Source: Pseudomonas laurylsulfatiphila (GTDB lineage Bacteria > Pseudomonadota > Gammaproteobacteria > Pseudomonadales > Pseudomonadaceae). Taken from it: a stretch of DNA of 64,000 bases. The DNA lies in contig NZ_NIRS01000006.1 in NCBI RefSeq assembly GCF_002934665.1, positions 124,001-188,000 of the forward strand, in the 5' to 3' direction. Under the pieces are notes generated by a model. That model saw only the letters and a program-made list of their open reading frames with translations. It made no database searches and was not told the DNA's origin. This document shows, one piece after another, positions 1-8,310 of the stretch (positions are counted from its first letter, which is position 1; each line of letters begins with the position of its first letter). The position numbers and the translations under genes are program-made.

Positions 1-570
1 GATCGCATCGGGACTGGCCTCTTCATCCAGACCGAACACTTGTGACGCCAGTTGCTCCTTGCTCATCACCCGACCGGGGCGCGCGATCAGGGCTTCGAGT
101 ACCGCTTGTTCGCGGGAGGTCAGGGTCAGCAATTCATCACCGAGGGTGAAACGCCGGGTTTCCAGGTCATAGGCCAGCACACCACAACGCTGGATACGTT
201 CACCGCCCAGCACACTGCGGCGCAGCAACGCCTTGACCCGGGCTTCAAGTTCGGTCAGTTCGAACGGCTTGGCCAGGTAATCGTCGGCGCCGAGGTTCAG
301 GCCATGGACCCGATCCTTGACGTCGCTGCGGGCGGTCAGCATCAACACCGGCAGGTTCTTGCCCCGCGCCCGCAGGCGCGCCAGCACTTCAAAACCATCC
401 ATGCGCGGCAAGCCGACATCGAGAATCGCCATGGCGTATTCCTCGCTGCCCAGCGCCAGGTCGGCGGCCACGCCATCGTGCAGGACGTCCACGGTCAGCC
501 CGGTGCTCTTGAGCGCCTGGGCGACACTTTCGGCGAGCTGCAAATGGTCTTCGACGAGCAGGACACGCAT
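1..570 (-). CDS. tctD: TctD-type two-component response regulator (C-terminus cut by window edge)
   Basis: The product starts MRVLLVEDHLQLAESVAQAL and is an OmpR-class response regulator. The receiver domain fills about residues 1-115, with the acidic pocket at Glu7/Asp8, a phospho-acceptor Asp in AILDVGLPRMDG and the conserved Lys in DDYLAKPFE. A winged-helix output domain follows (LTSREQAVLEALI) and runs off the left edge. It lies divergent from tctCBA, where TctD of the TctDE pair classically activates tricarboxylate transport. The family assignment is firm from sequence. The TctD identity rests mainly on this neighbourhood. Its sensor kinase should lie just beyond the left edge. Confidence 0.88.
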   Translation of the reverse strand, partial: MRVLLVEDHLQLAESVAQALKSTGLTVDVLHDGVAADLALGSEEYAMAILDVGLPRMDGFEVLARLRARGKNLPVLMLTARSDVKDRVHGLNLGADDYLAKPFELTELEARVKALLRRSVLGGERIQRCGVLAYDLETRRFTLGDELLTLTSREQAVLEALIARPGRVMSKEQLASQVFGLDEEASPDAI

Positions 571-1013
571 GGATCTATACCTCGTTCAGGGATGGCCGAC
601 GCCATTCTTTGGCGCGGAGTTTACAGCCGCAATCACCGCTGTGAAGCCCGAAAAACCGTGAAAGCCCGCTGAAAGGTTAGCGAAAGGTTGGGTCGTTAGA
701 GTCGCCCCACGGATGGTTTCGACTGCCGACCATCGAATCGTAGTTTTGAAAACGTGCTTTGACATGTAACTACCGAAAAACGCCTCGAAGCGTTTTCGCC
801 AATAAGAACAATAAACGAGGTACTGCACCATGCTGTCCACACAGCTTCAGGCTTGCCCGCCCCGCCCTTTCTCTTGCTCCCCGAAGTTTACGCTTGCCCG
901 CGCCGAAGCCGGCTGCCCGTCGCTCGATCCGTGCGGATCCGAACACGCCAGCACCGCGCGAAATCGTCGCACCTGAATCATCCCGAAAAACAAAAACTCC
1001 ACTGGAGACAAAA
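571..1013. promoter_or_regulatory. Divergent tctD/tctC intergenic region
   Basis: This 443-base spacer separates the regulator from the transporter genes, so promoters for both directions and a TctD-responsive control site should lie here. I could not identify a convincing operator. A Cys-rich 48-codon frame at 830-976 has an ATG behind GAGG, but it looks weakly coding and may be chance. The tctC ribosome site CTGGAGA sits at about 1002-1008. Confidence 0.5.
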
Positions 1014-1991
1014 ATGAATCATTCAATGCGCCGTTTCGCCCTCGCCGCCAGCTGTGTGCTGTTCGCCGGCCAACTCATGGCCGAGCCTAAACGCCCGGAA
1101 TGCATCGCCCCGGCCTCGCCCGGTGGTGGTTTCGACCTGACCTGCAAACTGGCGCAAAGCGCGCTGATCAACGAAAAACTGCTGACCAAACCGATGCGGG
1201 TGACCTACATGCCCGGCGGTGTCGGCGCGGTGGCGTACAACGCGGTGGTCGCCCAGCGTCCGGCCGATGCCGGTACGTTGGTGGCCTGGTCCAGTGGTTC
1301 GCTGCTGAACCTGGCCCAAGGCAAGTTCGGTCGTTTCGATGAAAGCAATGTGCGCTGGCTGGCCGCCGTTGGCACCAGCTACGGCGCAATCGCGGTGAAG
1401 AGCGATTCGCCCTACAAGACCCTCGACGATCTGGTCCAGGCCCTGAAGAAAGATCCGAGCAAAGTGGTGATCGGTTCCGGCGGCACCGTCGGCAGCCAGG
1501 ACTGGATGCAGACCGCGCTGATCGCCAAGGCCGCCGGGATCAACCCGCGTGACCTGCGTTACGTTGCCCTCGAAGGTGGCGGCGAGATCGCCACGGCCCT
1601 GCTCGGCGGTCATATCCAGGTTGGCAGCACCGACATTTCCGACTCCATGCCACACATCCAGAGCGGTGACATGCGCCTGCTGGCGGTGTTCTCTGACAAG
1701 CGTCTGGACGAACCGGAAATGAAGGACATCCCGACCGCCCGCGAACAAGGCTACGACATCGTCTGGCCGGTGGTTCGCGGTTTCTACCTGGGGCCGAAGG
1801 TCAGCGACGAGGACTACGCCTGGTGGAAAGATTCCTTCGACAAACTGCTGGCTTCACCGGAGTTCGCCAAGTTGCGCGACCAGCGTGAACTGTTCCCGTT
1901 CGCCATGACCGGCCCGGAGCTGGACACCTATGTGAAGAAGCAGGTCGCGGACTACAAAGTGCTGGCCAAAGAGTTCGGCCTGATCCAGTGA
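1014..1991 (+). CDS. tctC: TctC: periplasmic tricarboxylate-binding protein
   Basis: This is a 325-residue extracytoplasmic solute receptor of the tripartite tricarboxylate transporter (TTT) family. An N-terminal signal peptide (MNHSMRRFALAASCVLFAG, ending near LMA) precedes the mature domain with family motifs such as APASPGGGFDLTCKL and the VGSTDISDS segment. An upstream in-frame start would add about 85 residues with no signal character. The ATG at 1014 is preferred because of the GGAGA ribosome site and the signal peptide placed right after it. It captures a tri- or dicarboxylate such as citrate and passes it to the TctAB membrane complex encoded next. Confidence 0.93.
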   Translation: MNHSMRRFALAASCVLFAGQLMAEPKRPECIAPASPGGGFDLTCKLAQSALINEKLLTKPMRVTYMPGGVGAVAYNAVVAQRPADAGTLVAWSSGSLLNLAQGKFGRFDESNVRWLAAVGTSYGAIAVKSDSPYKTLDDLVQALKKDPSKVVIGSGGTVGSQDWMQTALIAKAAGINPRDLRYVALEGGGEIATALLGGHIQVGSTDISDSMPHIQSGDMRLLAVFSDKRLDEPEMKDIPTAREQGYDIVWPVVRGFYLGPKVSDEDYAWWKDSFDKLLASPEFAKLRDQRELFPFAMTGPELDTYVKKQVADYKVLAKEFGLIQ

Positions 1992-2007
1992 TCGCCTCTG
2001 TCTAGCG

Positions 2008-2036
2008 GCCGCGACTCCGTTTGGCGGAGTCGCGGC
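2008..2036 (+). other. Strong 12-bp stem-loop between tctC and tctB
   Basis: GCCGCGACTCCG (2008-2019) pairs perfectly with CGGAGTCGCGGC (2025-2036) around a TTTGG loop. No T-tract follows, and the tctB ribosome site CAGGAG begins two bases later. This looks like an RNA-stabilising or partial-termination element that sets receptor output above that of the membrane subunits. That role is inferred from similar hairpins downstream of binding-protein genes in other transport operons. Confidence 0.75.
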
Positions 2037-2049
2037 ACAGGAGTTCCTC

Positions 2050-2508
2050 ATGCTCTTACAACGCATTTTTGCTTCGGTGCTGTTGCTGGCCTGCCTCAGC
2101 CTGGTGGCGATGGCCTGGCCCTACCAGGCACCTTTTTCCTACGAACCGATCGGCCCACGCGCTTTCCCCCTGTTGATGCTGGGGCTGATGGGCCTGGCGC
2201 TGGTTTACATGGTGTATCGCCCCTCGCCAATCAAGCACACCGATGAAGATCCGCCGATGGATCGTGAGACGCTGACCAAGATCGGTGTCTGCGTGCTGTT
2301 GCTGCTGGTCTTCGCCGGGCTGTTCGAACCGCTGGGTTTTATCCTCAGCAGCATGCTGGTTGGCATTCCAATGGCTCGCCTGTACGGCGGGCGCTGGCTG
2401 CCGGGCGCGATCATCATCAGCCTGATGAGCGTCGGCCTGTACCTGCTGTTCGACAAAGTCATGGACGTGCCACTGCCTCTGGGCCTGCTCGACGTTCTGG
2501 AGAACTGA
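2050..2508 (+). CDS. tctB: TctB: small membrane subunit of tricarboxylate transporter
   Basis: This 152-residue, very hydrophobic protein has about four predicted membrane segments: near residues 5-25, 33-55, 78-100 and 110-140. The length and hydropathy match TctB, the small inner-membrane subunit of TTT transporters. It lies between the receptor gene tctC and the large permease gene tctA, and its stop is one base before the tctA start, which suggests translational coupling. Sequence conservation in TctB is low, so the call relies partly on position. Confidence 0.9.
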   Translation: MLLQRIFASVLLLACLSLVAMAWPYQAPFSYEPIGPRAFPLLMLGLMGLALVYMVYRPSPIKHTDEDPPMDRETLTKIGVCVLLLLVFAGLFEPLGFILSSMLVGIPMARLYGGRWLPGAIIISLMSVGLYLLFDKVMDVPLPLGLLDVLEN

Positions 2509-2509
2509 T

Positions 2510-4024
2510 ATGGATACGCTTGGTTACTTGAGTCACGGCTTCGGCGTCGCACTCACCCCTTACAACCTGGTGACCGCACTCAGCGGCACGCTGATCGGTA
2601 CGGTCGTCGGCCTGCTTCCGGGACTCGGTCCGATCAATGGCGTGGCGTTGTTGATCCCGATCGCCTTCGCCCTCGGCCTGCCACCGGAGTCGGCGCTGAT
2701 CCTGCTGGCCGCGGTTTACCTAGGTTGCGAGTATGGCGGTCGTATCAGTTCGATCCTGCTGAACATCCCGGGCGAAGCTTCCACCGTCATGACCACCCTC
2801 GATGGCTACCCGATGGCCCGCCAAGGCCTGGCCGGTGTGGCGTTGTCGTTGTCGGCGTGGAGTTCGTTCATCGGCGCCTTCATTGCGACCTGCGGGATGG
2901 TCGTGTTCGCACCGATGCTGGCGAAATGGGCGATTGCCTTCGGTCCGGCGGAGTATTTCGTACTGATGGTGTTCGCCATTGTCTGCCTCGGCGGCATGGC
3001 GGGTGACCGGCCGCTCAAGACGTTCATCGCGGCGTTGATCGGCCTGTTCCTGTCGACCGTCGGCATTGATGCCAACAGCGGCGTTTACCGTTTCACCGGG
3101 GACAACATCCACCTCACCGACGGCATTCAATTCGTGGTCCTGGTGCTGGGTCTGTTTTCCATCAGCGAAATCCTCCTGCTGCTGGAAAAAACCCACCGTG
3201 GCCAGGAAGCCTTCCAGGCCACCGGCCGGATGCTGTTCAACTTCAAGGAAGCCGCTTCGGTGTTCTGGGTGAACATGCGTTGCGGTGTGCTCGGTTTCAT
3301 CATGGGCGTGTTGCCGGGTGCGGGCGCCACACTGGCCAGCGCCGTGGCCTACATGACCGAGAAACGTATCGCCGGCCCAAGCGGAAAATTCGGACAAGGC
3401 GACAAGCGTGGCCTGGCTGCACCGGAAACCGCCATTGGCGCAGAAGCGTGCGGTGCACTGGTGCCGATGCTGACACTCGGTGTTCCCGGCTCGGGTACCA
3501 CGGCCGTGATGATCGGCGCGTTGTCGCTGTACAACATCACGCCGGGCCCACTGCTGTTTCAACAGCAACCGGACATCGTCTGGGGCCTGATCGCGTCGTT
3601 GTTCATCGCCAACATCATGCTGGTGATCCTCAATATTCCGATGATCCGGATCTTCACCAAAATCCTGGCCGTACCGAACTGGGCGCTGGTGCCGATGATC
3701 GCAATCATCACCGCCATTGGTGTGTACGCCGTGCATGCCACGACCTTCGATCTGTTCCTGATGATCGGCATCGGCATCTTCGGTTACATCCTGCGCAAGC
3801 TGGACTTCCCGTTGTCCCCGGTGTTGCTGGGTTTCATCCTCGGTGGCTTGATGGAACAGAACCTGCGTCGGGCGCTGTCGATTTCCAACGGTTCGCTGGA
3901 TATTCTCTGGTCGAGCGGTATCACCGTCGGTGTCTGGGGGTTGATCGTAGTCATGTTGCTGGTGCCCATTGTGCGCATCTGGCGTAAACGTTCGGTTACC
4001 CGGCGCATTATCGCCGATGTCTGA
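2510..4024 (+). CDS. tctA: TctA: large permease subunit of tricarboxylate transporter
   Basis: This 504-residue polytopic inner-membrane protein carries TctA family hallmarks. These are the N-terminal GTVVGLLPGLGPINGVALLI segment, the ISSILLNIPGEASTVMTTLD motif, and a second copy-like motif in the C-terminal half (GVLPGAGATLASAVAYMTEK, then TLGVPGSGTTAVMIGAL). The two GLPG-type motifs reflect the internal duplication of the family. It forms the sodium- or proton-driven channel for the tricarboxylate delivered by TctC. Its 3' end overlaps the start of the next gene by 8 bases. Confidence 0.95.
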   Translation: MDTLGYLSHGFGVALTPYNLVTALSGTLIGTVVGLLPGLGPINGVALLIPIAFALGLPPESALILLAAVYLGCEYGGRISSILLNIPGEASTVMTTLDGYPMARQGLAGVALSLSAWSSFIGAFIATCGMVVFAPMLAKWAIAFGPAEYFVLMVFAIVCLGGMAGDRPLKTFIAALIGLFLSTVGIDANSGVYRFTGDNIHLTDGIQFVVLVLGLFSISEILLLLEKTHRGQEAFQATGRMLFNFKEAASVFWVNMRCGVLGFIMGVLPGAGATLASAVAYMTEKRIAGPSGKFGQGDKRGLAAPETAIGAEACGALVPMLTLGVPGSGTTAVMIGALSLYNITPGPLLFQQQPDIVWGLIASLFIANIMLVILNIPMIRIFTKILAVPNWALVPMIAIITAIGVYAVHATTFDLFLMIGIGIFGYILRKLDFPLSPVLLGFILGGLMEQNLRRALSISNGSLDILWSSGITVGVWGLIVVMLLVPIVRIWRKRSVTRRIIADV

Positions 4025-5051
4025 TCGAACACCGTTCAAAGCCTGGTGGGGAACCCCGCTGGTCGGCCTGCTGGGCGGTTACCTCGCCAGCCAGGTCGGC
4101 TGGCCTTTGCCGTGGATGGTCGGCTCGTTGCTGGCGATCATCCTCGTGCGCTGCCTGACCCCCTGGCAATTGGCCGAAATCCCTGGCGGCCGCAAGTGCG
4201 GCCAGTGGATCGTCGGCATCGGTATCGGCCTGCACTTCACCCCGCTGGTGATGGAGCAGGTGCTGAGTCATTTCGGTCTGATCTTCTTCGGGGCGTTGGT
4301 CACCAGCCTGTCCGCCGTGGTCGGCGTGTGGCTGATGCGCCGTACCGGTGAAGATCGCGCCACCGCGTTCTTTTCCAGCATGCCCGGCGGTTCCGGGGAG
4401 ATGGTCAACCTCGGCGCGCGTAATGGTGCGGTGCTCAGCCGTGTGGCGGCGGGGCAAAGTTTGCGGGTGTTGGTGGTGGTGCTGTGCGTACCGGCGGCCT
4501 TCAAGTATTTGCTGGGTGACGGTGCGCCGATTGCCCACGCGGGCAGCATCGATTGGCGCTGGCTGGCGGTGCTGTTCCCTGCTGGCGCATTGGCGGCCTG
4601 GATCTGGGAACGCCTGCGTCAACCCAACCCCTGGCTGTTCGGGCCGTTGCTGGTCAGTGCGGCGGTCAGCATCGGTTGGGACCTGCACATCGGCTTGCCC
4701 AACGGCGGCAGCCAGATCGGCCAGTGGTTGATTGGCAGCGGTCTGGGCTGTCACTTCAACCGGCAGTTTTTCCGGCGTGCACCATCGTTCATGGGCCGCA
4801 CCTTGATCGGCACGGTGCTGACCATGCTGATTGCGACTGCCGCAGCACTGGGCTTGAGTGCGCTGACCCACCTGGATCTGCGCTCACTGACATTAGGCAT
4901 GATGCCGGGCGGTATTGCCGAGATGAGCCTGACGGCGGAGACCCTGCAATTGTCGGTGCCGCTGGTGACGGCGATGCAGGTGATGAGGTTGTTGTTTGTG
5001 TTGTTTCTGGCGGAGCCGTTGTTCAAGTACTGGAATCGCAATCCGGAGTAA
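4017..5051 (+). CDS. AbrB-family membrane protein
   Basis: This 344-residue integral membrane protein has repeated glycine-rich motifs of the AbrB/AmoA (DUF-type) family: FSSMPGGSGEMVNLGARNGA in the first half and LGMMPGGIAEMSLTAETL in the second, consistent with an internal duplication. The ATG at 4017, inside the end of tctA, is preferred over the earlier in-frame start at 3969. Overlap with tctA suggests co-transcription with the tricarboxylate transporter. The AbrB name comes from an E. coli protein linked to aidB regulation. The real substrate or function is unknown. Confidence 0.85.
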   Translation: MSDRTPFKAWWGTPLVGLLGGYLASQVGWPLPWMVGSLLAIILVRCLTPWQLAEIPGGRKCGQWIVGIGIGLHFTPLVMEQVLSHFGLIFFGALVTSLSAVVGVWLMRRTGEDRATAFFSSMPGGSGEMVNLGARNGAVLSRVAAGQSLRVLVVVLCVPAAFKYLLGDGAPIAHAGSIDWRWLAVLFPAGALAAWIWERLRQPNPWLFGPLLVSAAVSIGWDLHIGLPNGGSQIGQWLIGSGLGCHFNRQFFRRAPSFMGRTLIGTVLTMLIATAAALGLSALTHLDLRSLTLGMMPGGIAEMSLTAETLQLSVPLVTAMQVMRLLFVLFLAEPLFKYWNRNPE

Positions 5052-5067
5052 GACCGAATCGACTTCA

Positions 5068-5130
5068 TCGCGAGCAGGCTCGCTCCCACAGGGTTCGCGT
5101 GATCCCTGTGGGAGCGAGCCTGCTCGCGAA
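5068..5130. repeat. Family A REP pair (inverted)
   Basis: Two inverted copies of the GTGGGAGCGAGCCTGCTCGC unit face each other across a short spacer. They lie between the convergent ends of the AbrB-like gene and ung, where the structure could act as a bidirectional transcription barrier. Confidence 0.9.
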
Positions 5131-5151
5131 GGGGCCAGCCCCGTCAACACA

Positions 5152-5844
5152 TCAAACCGGCGGCAACCGCCACTCGATCGGCGTCTCGCCATTCTGCTCC
5201 AGAAACTTGTTGGTGCGGCTGAAGTGCCCGCAACCGAGGAAGCCGCGATAGGCGGACAGCGGTGACGGGTGCACCGAGGTCAGCACAAGGTGCTTGGTCG
5301 CATCGATCAGCTTCTGCTTGCTCTGCGCATGGGCGCCCCACAGCATGAACACCAGGTGCGGCTGCTGCTGGCTGACCACTTCAATGACCCGATCGGTGAA
5401 AAACTGCCAGCCCTTGTCCTTGTGGGCATTGGCGTTGGCGCGCTCGACGGTCATGGTGGTGTTGAGCATCAGCACGCCCTGATCCGCCCAGCTCTGCAGA
5501 TAGCCATGGTTGGGGATGTCGATGTTCAGGTCGCGCTTGAGCTCTTTATAGATGTTCACCAGCGACGGTGGCGCCGGCACGCCGGGTTGCACCGAGAAGC
5601 ACAAACCGTGGGCCTGGCCCGGGCCGTGATACGGATCCTGACCGAGGATCACCACCTTGACCTTGTCCAGCGGCGTGGAATTGAGCGCGTTGAAAATCAT
5701 CGGCCCCGGTGGATAGATCTCCTTGCCGGCCGCCCGCTCCTGTTGCAGGAAATTTCGCAACTCTGCCATGTAAGGCTGGTCGAATTCGGCACGCAGTGCC
5801 TCCTTCCAGCCCGGTTCGAGTTTGATACGGTCGTCAGCAGTCAT
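5152..5844 (-). CDS. ung: Uracil-DNA glycosylase
   Basis: This 230-residue family 1 uracil-DNA glycosylase removes uracil from DNA in base-excision repair. It contains the water-activating motif GQDPYHGPGQAHGLCFSV, where the Asp is catalytic, and the C-terminal motif HPSPLSAYRGFLGCGHF, whose His and Pro/Ser belong to the Leu-insertion loop region. The start MTADDRIKLEPGW is chosen over one seven codons upstream because family members begin this way. It stands alone, divergent from the next gene. Confidence 0.97.
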   Translation of the reverse strand: MTADDRIKLEPGWKEALRAEFDQPYMAELRNFLQQERAAGKEIYPPGPMIFNALNSTPLDKVKVVILGQDPYHGPGQAHGLCFSVQPGVPAPPSLVNIYKELKRDLNIDIPNHGYLQSWADQGVLMLNTTMTVERANANAHKDKGWQFFTDRVIEVVSQQQPHLVFMLWGAHAQSKQKLIDATKHLVLTSVHPSPLSAYRGFLGCGHFSRTNKFLEQNGETPIEWRLPPV

Positions 5845-5976
5845 GGTTACATCCGGCAAAAACAATGGGGCGAACCCTAGGAAAGCTCACCACGCTTGTC
5901 AATTGATCTGATGCAGATCCGGCACTTTCCCACATAGCGATCATACTTAACCCTCAAATTCCCGATCGAGGTCACG

Positions 5977-7089
5977 ATGAATCTGCACATCGAAGAACTC
6001 ACCGGCACCGACGGCGCACGCATCGGCATCGCCAGCCTGGACGCCGAAAAATCCCTGAACGCCCTGTCCCTGCCGATGATCAACGCCCTGCGCGACCGCA
6101 TGGAAGCCTGGGCCAAGGACCCGCAGATCGTCTGCGTCCTGTTGCGCGGTAACGGCCCCAAGGCTTTTTGCGCCGGCGGTGAGGTTCGCAGCCTGGTGGA
6201 AGCCTGTCGCGTCCATCCGGGGGAAGTACCGCCACTGGCTGCGCAGTTTTTTGCGGCGGAGTATCGCCTGGACTTCAAACTGCACACCTACCCCAAGCCG
6301 TTGATCTGCTGGGGGCACGGCTATGTGCTCGGCGGCGGCATGGGACTGTTGCAAGGAGCGAGCACCCGTATCGTCACGCCGAGCAGCCGCCTGGCCATGC
6401 CGGAGATCAGCATCGGCCTCTACCCGGATGTTGGCGCCAGTTGGTTCCTGTCGCGCCTGCCCGGCAAGCTCGGGTTGTTCCTGGGACTGACTGGCGCGCA
6501 CATGAACGGCCGGGATGCCATCGATCTGGACCTGGCGGATCGTTTTATGCTCGATGAGCAGCAGCCGGAGTTGATCGAAGGCCTGCTGCAATTGAACTGG
6601 CAGGAACAGACACCCATGCAACTCAACAGCCTGCTCAAGGCCTTGCAGCAGGAAGCCGTGGCACAGATGCCCGACGCCCAGTGGCTGCCGCGCCGTCGGC
6701 AGATCGACGAGCTACTGGATGTCAGCGATGTGCGTTGCGCCTGGAAGGCCATCAGCGCCCTGCGCGACCACAGCGACCTGTTGCTCAGCCGCGCGGCCAG
6801 GACCCTGAGTGAAGGCGCGCCGTTGACCGCCCATCTGGTATGGGAACAGATCATCCGGGCCCGACACCTGTCGCTGGCCGAAGTCTTCCAGATGGAATAC
6901 ACCCTGAGCCTCAATTGCTGTCGTCATCCGGAATTCAGCGAAGGCGTACGTGCGCGGTTGATCGACAAGGACCAGAAGCCGCACTGGCACTGGCCAGACA
7001 TCAACAACGTGCCGGACGCGGTGGTCGAGGCGCATTTTCACAAGGCCTGGGAAGGTCGGCATCCGCTGGCGGATTTGTCCGAATACTGA
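5977..7089 (+). CDS. Enoyl-CoA hydratase/isomerase family protein, 3-hydroxyisobutyryl-CoA hydrolase-like
   Basis: This 370-residue crotonase-superfamily protein is longer than simple enoyl-CoA hydratases (about 260). Its motifs FCAGGEVRSL, GGGMGLLQGAS and ISIGLYPDVGASWFLSRLPG are typical of 3-hydroxyisobutyryl-CoA hydrolases, which act in valine breakdown. The C-terminal 100 residues form the extra domain of that subgroup. It is a single gene rather than part of a recognisable valine operon. Hydrolase activity is likely but not proven, since many Pseudomonas paralogues of this type are uncharacterised. Confidence 0.85.
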   Translation: MNLHIEELTGTDGARIGIASLDAEKSLNALSLPMINALRDRMEAWAKDPQIVCVLLRGNGPKAFCAGGEVRSLVEACRVHPGEVPPLAAQFFAAEYRLDFKLHTYPKPLICWGHGYVLGGGMGLLQGASTRIVTPSSRLAMPEISIGLYPDVGASWFLSRLPGKLGLFLGLTGAHMNGRDAIDLDLADRFMLDEQQPELIEGLLQLNWQEQTPMQLNSLLKALQQEAVAQMPDAQWLPRRRQIDELLDVSDVRCAWKAISALRDHSDLLLSRAARTLSEGAPLTAHLVWEQIIRARHLSLAEVFQMEYTLSLNCCRHPEFSEGVRARLIDKDQKPHWHWPDINNVPDAVVEAHFHKAWEGRHPLADLSEY

Positions 7090-7094
7090 ACAAA

Positions 7095-7120
7095 CTGTGG
7101 GAGCGAGCCTGCTCCCACAG
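7095..7120. repeat. Collapsed family A palindrome, possible terminator
   Basis: CTGTGGGAGCGAGC followed directly by CTGCTCCCACAG makes a compact hairpin. It looks like a family A REP that lost its central part. It lies 6 bases after the stop of the hydrolase gene and 22 bases from the end of the opposing lipoprotein gene. Confidence 0.7.
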
Positions 7121-7141
7121 GTTTGGCATTTGACTGGCTGA

Positions 7142-7594
7142 TTAGCGGTGGCCGCCCCGTCCGTTGTGATCGCCACGCCCACCACGATTGCTGCGCCCAT
7201 CGTGACCGCGATAGTCATTGTTCCAGCCTCCGCGGTTACGGCCGTCCCAGCCATGGTTCTGATGCGCACGGTAGTCGCCCCGCGACGGCTGATAATAACG
7301 AGGGGCCGCCTGGTAATGGCGCGACGGTTGATACATCCGTGGCTGTGAGTAATAACGCGGTGTCGGCTGGTAATACCGCGCTGGAGGCATGTAGTACCGG
7401 GGCGGCGGTGTGTAGTAACCGCCACCATTGGAGTAGTAGGAACTCCCTCCGGCGTAATAGGTTGGCGATGGCGAGGTATAGACCTCGGAACTGTAGTAAC
7501 TGCCTCCTTCATCGTAGTAAGGCACGCACCCACCCAGTGACAATCCCAATACAGCAAGCAGAAGAATTTGCCGCAGCATTTTTTGACAGAGCAT
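7142..7594 (-). CDS. Tyr/Gly-rich lipoprotein
   Basis: This 150-residue secreted lipoprotein has a type II signal peptide (MLCQKMLRQILLLAVLGLSL, lipobox LGGC with Cys at about 23). The mature part is very low in complexity, rich in Tyr, Ser, Pro, Arg and Gly, with repeated RYY/RYYQP units in the middle and a GRGGHR-like basic end. The start is set by GGAGG eight bases upstream of the ATG at 7594. It is followed on the same strand by an older or shorter paralogue. The function is unknown; a surface or envelope-attached protein is inferred. Confidence 0.8.
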   Translation of the reverse strand: MLCQKMLRQILLLAVLGLSLGGCVPYYDEGGSYYSSEVYTSPSPTYYAGGSSYYSNGGGYYTPPPRYYMPPARYYQPTPRYYSQPRMYQPSRHYQAAPRYYQPSRGDYRAHQNHGWDGRNRGGWNNDYRGHDGRSNRGGRGDHNGRGGHR

Positions 7595-7761
7595 GGCGGC
7601 CTCCTGGACCGCGGGTGAGCCACACCAGCGACGCTGGCAGGCGACAGTCAAATGTTCGCTGACTGTCGAAAGATCAGACACCGAATTCGGAATCTGGTGC
7701 GTTCCTGAAACAAGTAGAAACATCTGCCCGATGAAAGGTTTTTCATCTATTCACGCCCTGA

Positions 7762-8019
7762 TTAACGGTGCCCACCGCGATATCCACCACCGTGATGTCC
7801 ACCGCCGTAATACCCGTGGCCACGGTAGTAACCATGCCCACCGTAGTAATAGGAGCGATAACCACCGTAATAACGCGGACCGTAGTAACCGTAGTAATAG
7901 GGCGAGTAGTAACCGGGGTAGTAATAAGATCCCCCGTAGACGTCGGCAGGACCGTCGTAGTAGTAGCAGCCAGACAGTCCGAGACCGAGCACTGCCCCCA
8001 ACAACAATCGACGTAACAT
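7762..8019 (-). CDS. Small Tyr/Gly-rich lipoprotein (paralogue of neighbour)
   Basis: This 85-residue lipoprotein has signal peptide MLRRLLLGAVLGLGLSGC with a canonical LSGC lipobox, then almost pure Tyr/Gly/Ser/Pro sequence (YYYPGYYSPYYYGYYG) ending in GGGHHGGGYRGGHR. Its ATG is embedded in the same CATGGCGGCCTCC context as the next lipoprotein gene. That points to a tandem duplication that preserved the ribosome site. The function is unknown. The His/Gly-rich tail could bind metal, but this is only a guess from composition. Confidence 0.75.
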   Translation of the reverse strand: MLRRLLLGAVLGLGLSGCYYYDGPADVYGGSYYYPGYYSPYYYGYYGPRYYGGYRSYYYGGHGYYRGHGYYGGGHHGGGYRGGHR

Positions 8020-8146
8020 GGCGGCCTCCGTAAAGACCTGTGACAGCAGTCGGCACACACCGACTGACATCTGTTTTGACTGGCAATCCCCTGCCAAGTG
8101 CGATGTTGCACCCACCTTCTGATCAGCGGCGGACAGGGTCCAATGC

Positions 8147-8179
8147 GGTGCACCCGCGCACCATCACAAGGCAGTGCGC
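8147..8179 (+). promoter_or_regulatory. Candidate upstream activator sites of the guanidine operon
   Basis: A perfect 8-bp palindrome GGTGCACC (8147-8154) is followed by an inverted repeat GCGCAC-N12-GTGCGC (8156-8179). They sit 60-90 bases upstream of the sigma-54-type promoter, a usual place for an enhancer-binding protein. Half-sites resemble the GCAC/GTGC arms of NtrC sites, but the spacing is not the classical one. The link to NtrC is therefore tentative. Confidence 0.35.
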
Positions 8180-8237
8180 CCCTCCCATCAACACCGTCGA
8201 CCTCCCTGTCCCCCACGCTAGAGCGCTCGGGCCAACT

Positions 8238-8254
8238 TGGCACGCCTCTCGCTT
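8238..8254 (+). promoter_or_regulatory. Sigma-54 (RpoN) type promoter
   Basis: TTGGCACG-CCTC-TCGCT has the invariant GG (8240-8241) and GC (8252-8253) of -24/-12 promoters separated by exactly 10 bases. Transcription would start near 8265, just ahead of the guanidine-I riboswitch. RpoN control fits a nitrogen-source pathway. Confidence 0.7.
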
Positions 8255-8310
8255 TAACAACCCCGTGCAGGAGTCACTACAGGTTCGCGGCACCACAATT
8301 TGCAAATGGC

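Noticed and set aside
830..976. 48-codon Cys-rich frame upstream of tctC
   Set aside because: Start context is weak and codon use is not distinctive; more likely chance in a leader.
759..1013. N-terminal extension of tctC
   Set aside because: It would precede the signal peptide by about 85 residues; the ATG at 1014 has a proper ribosome site.
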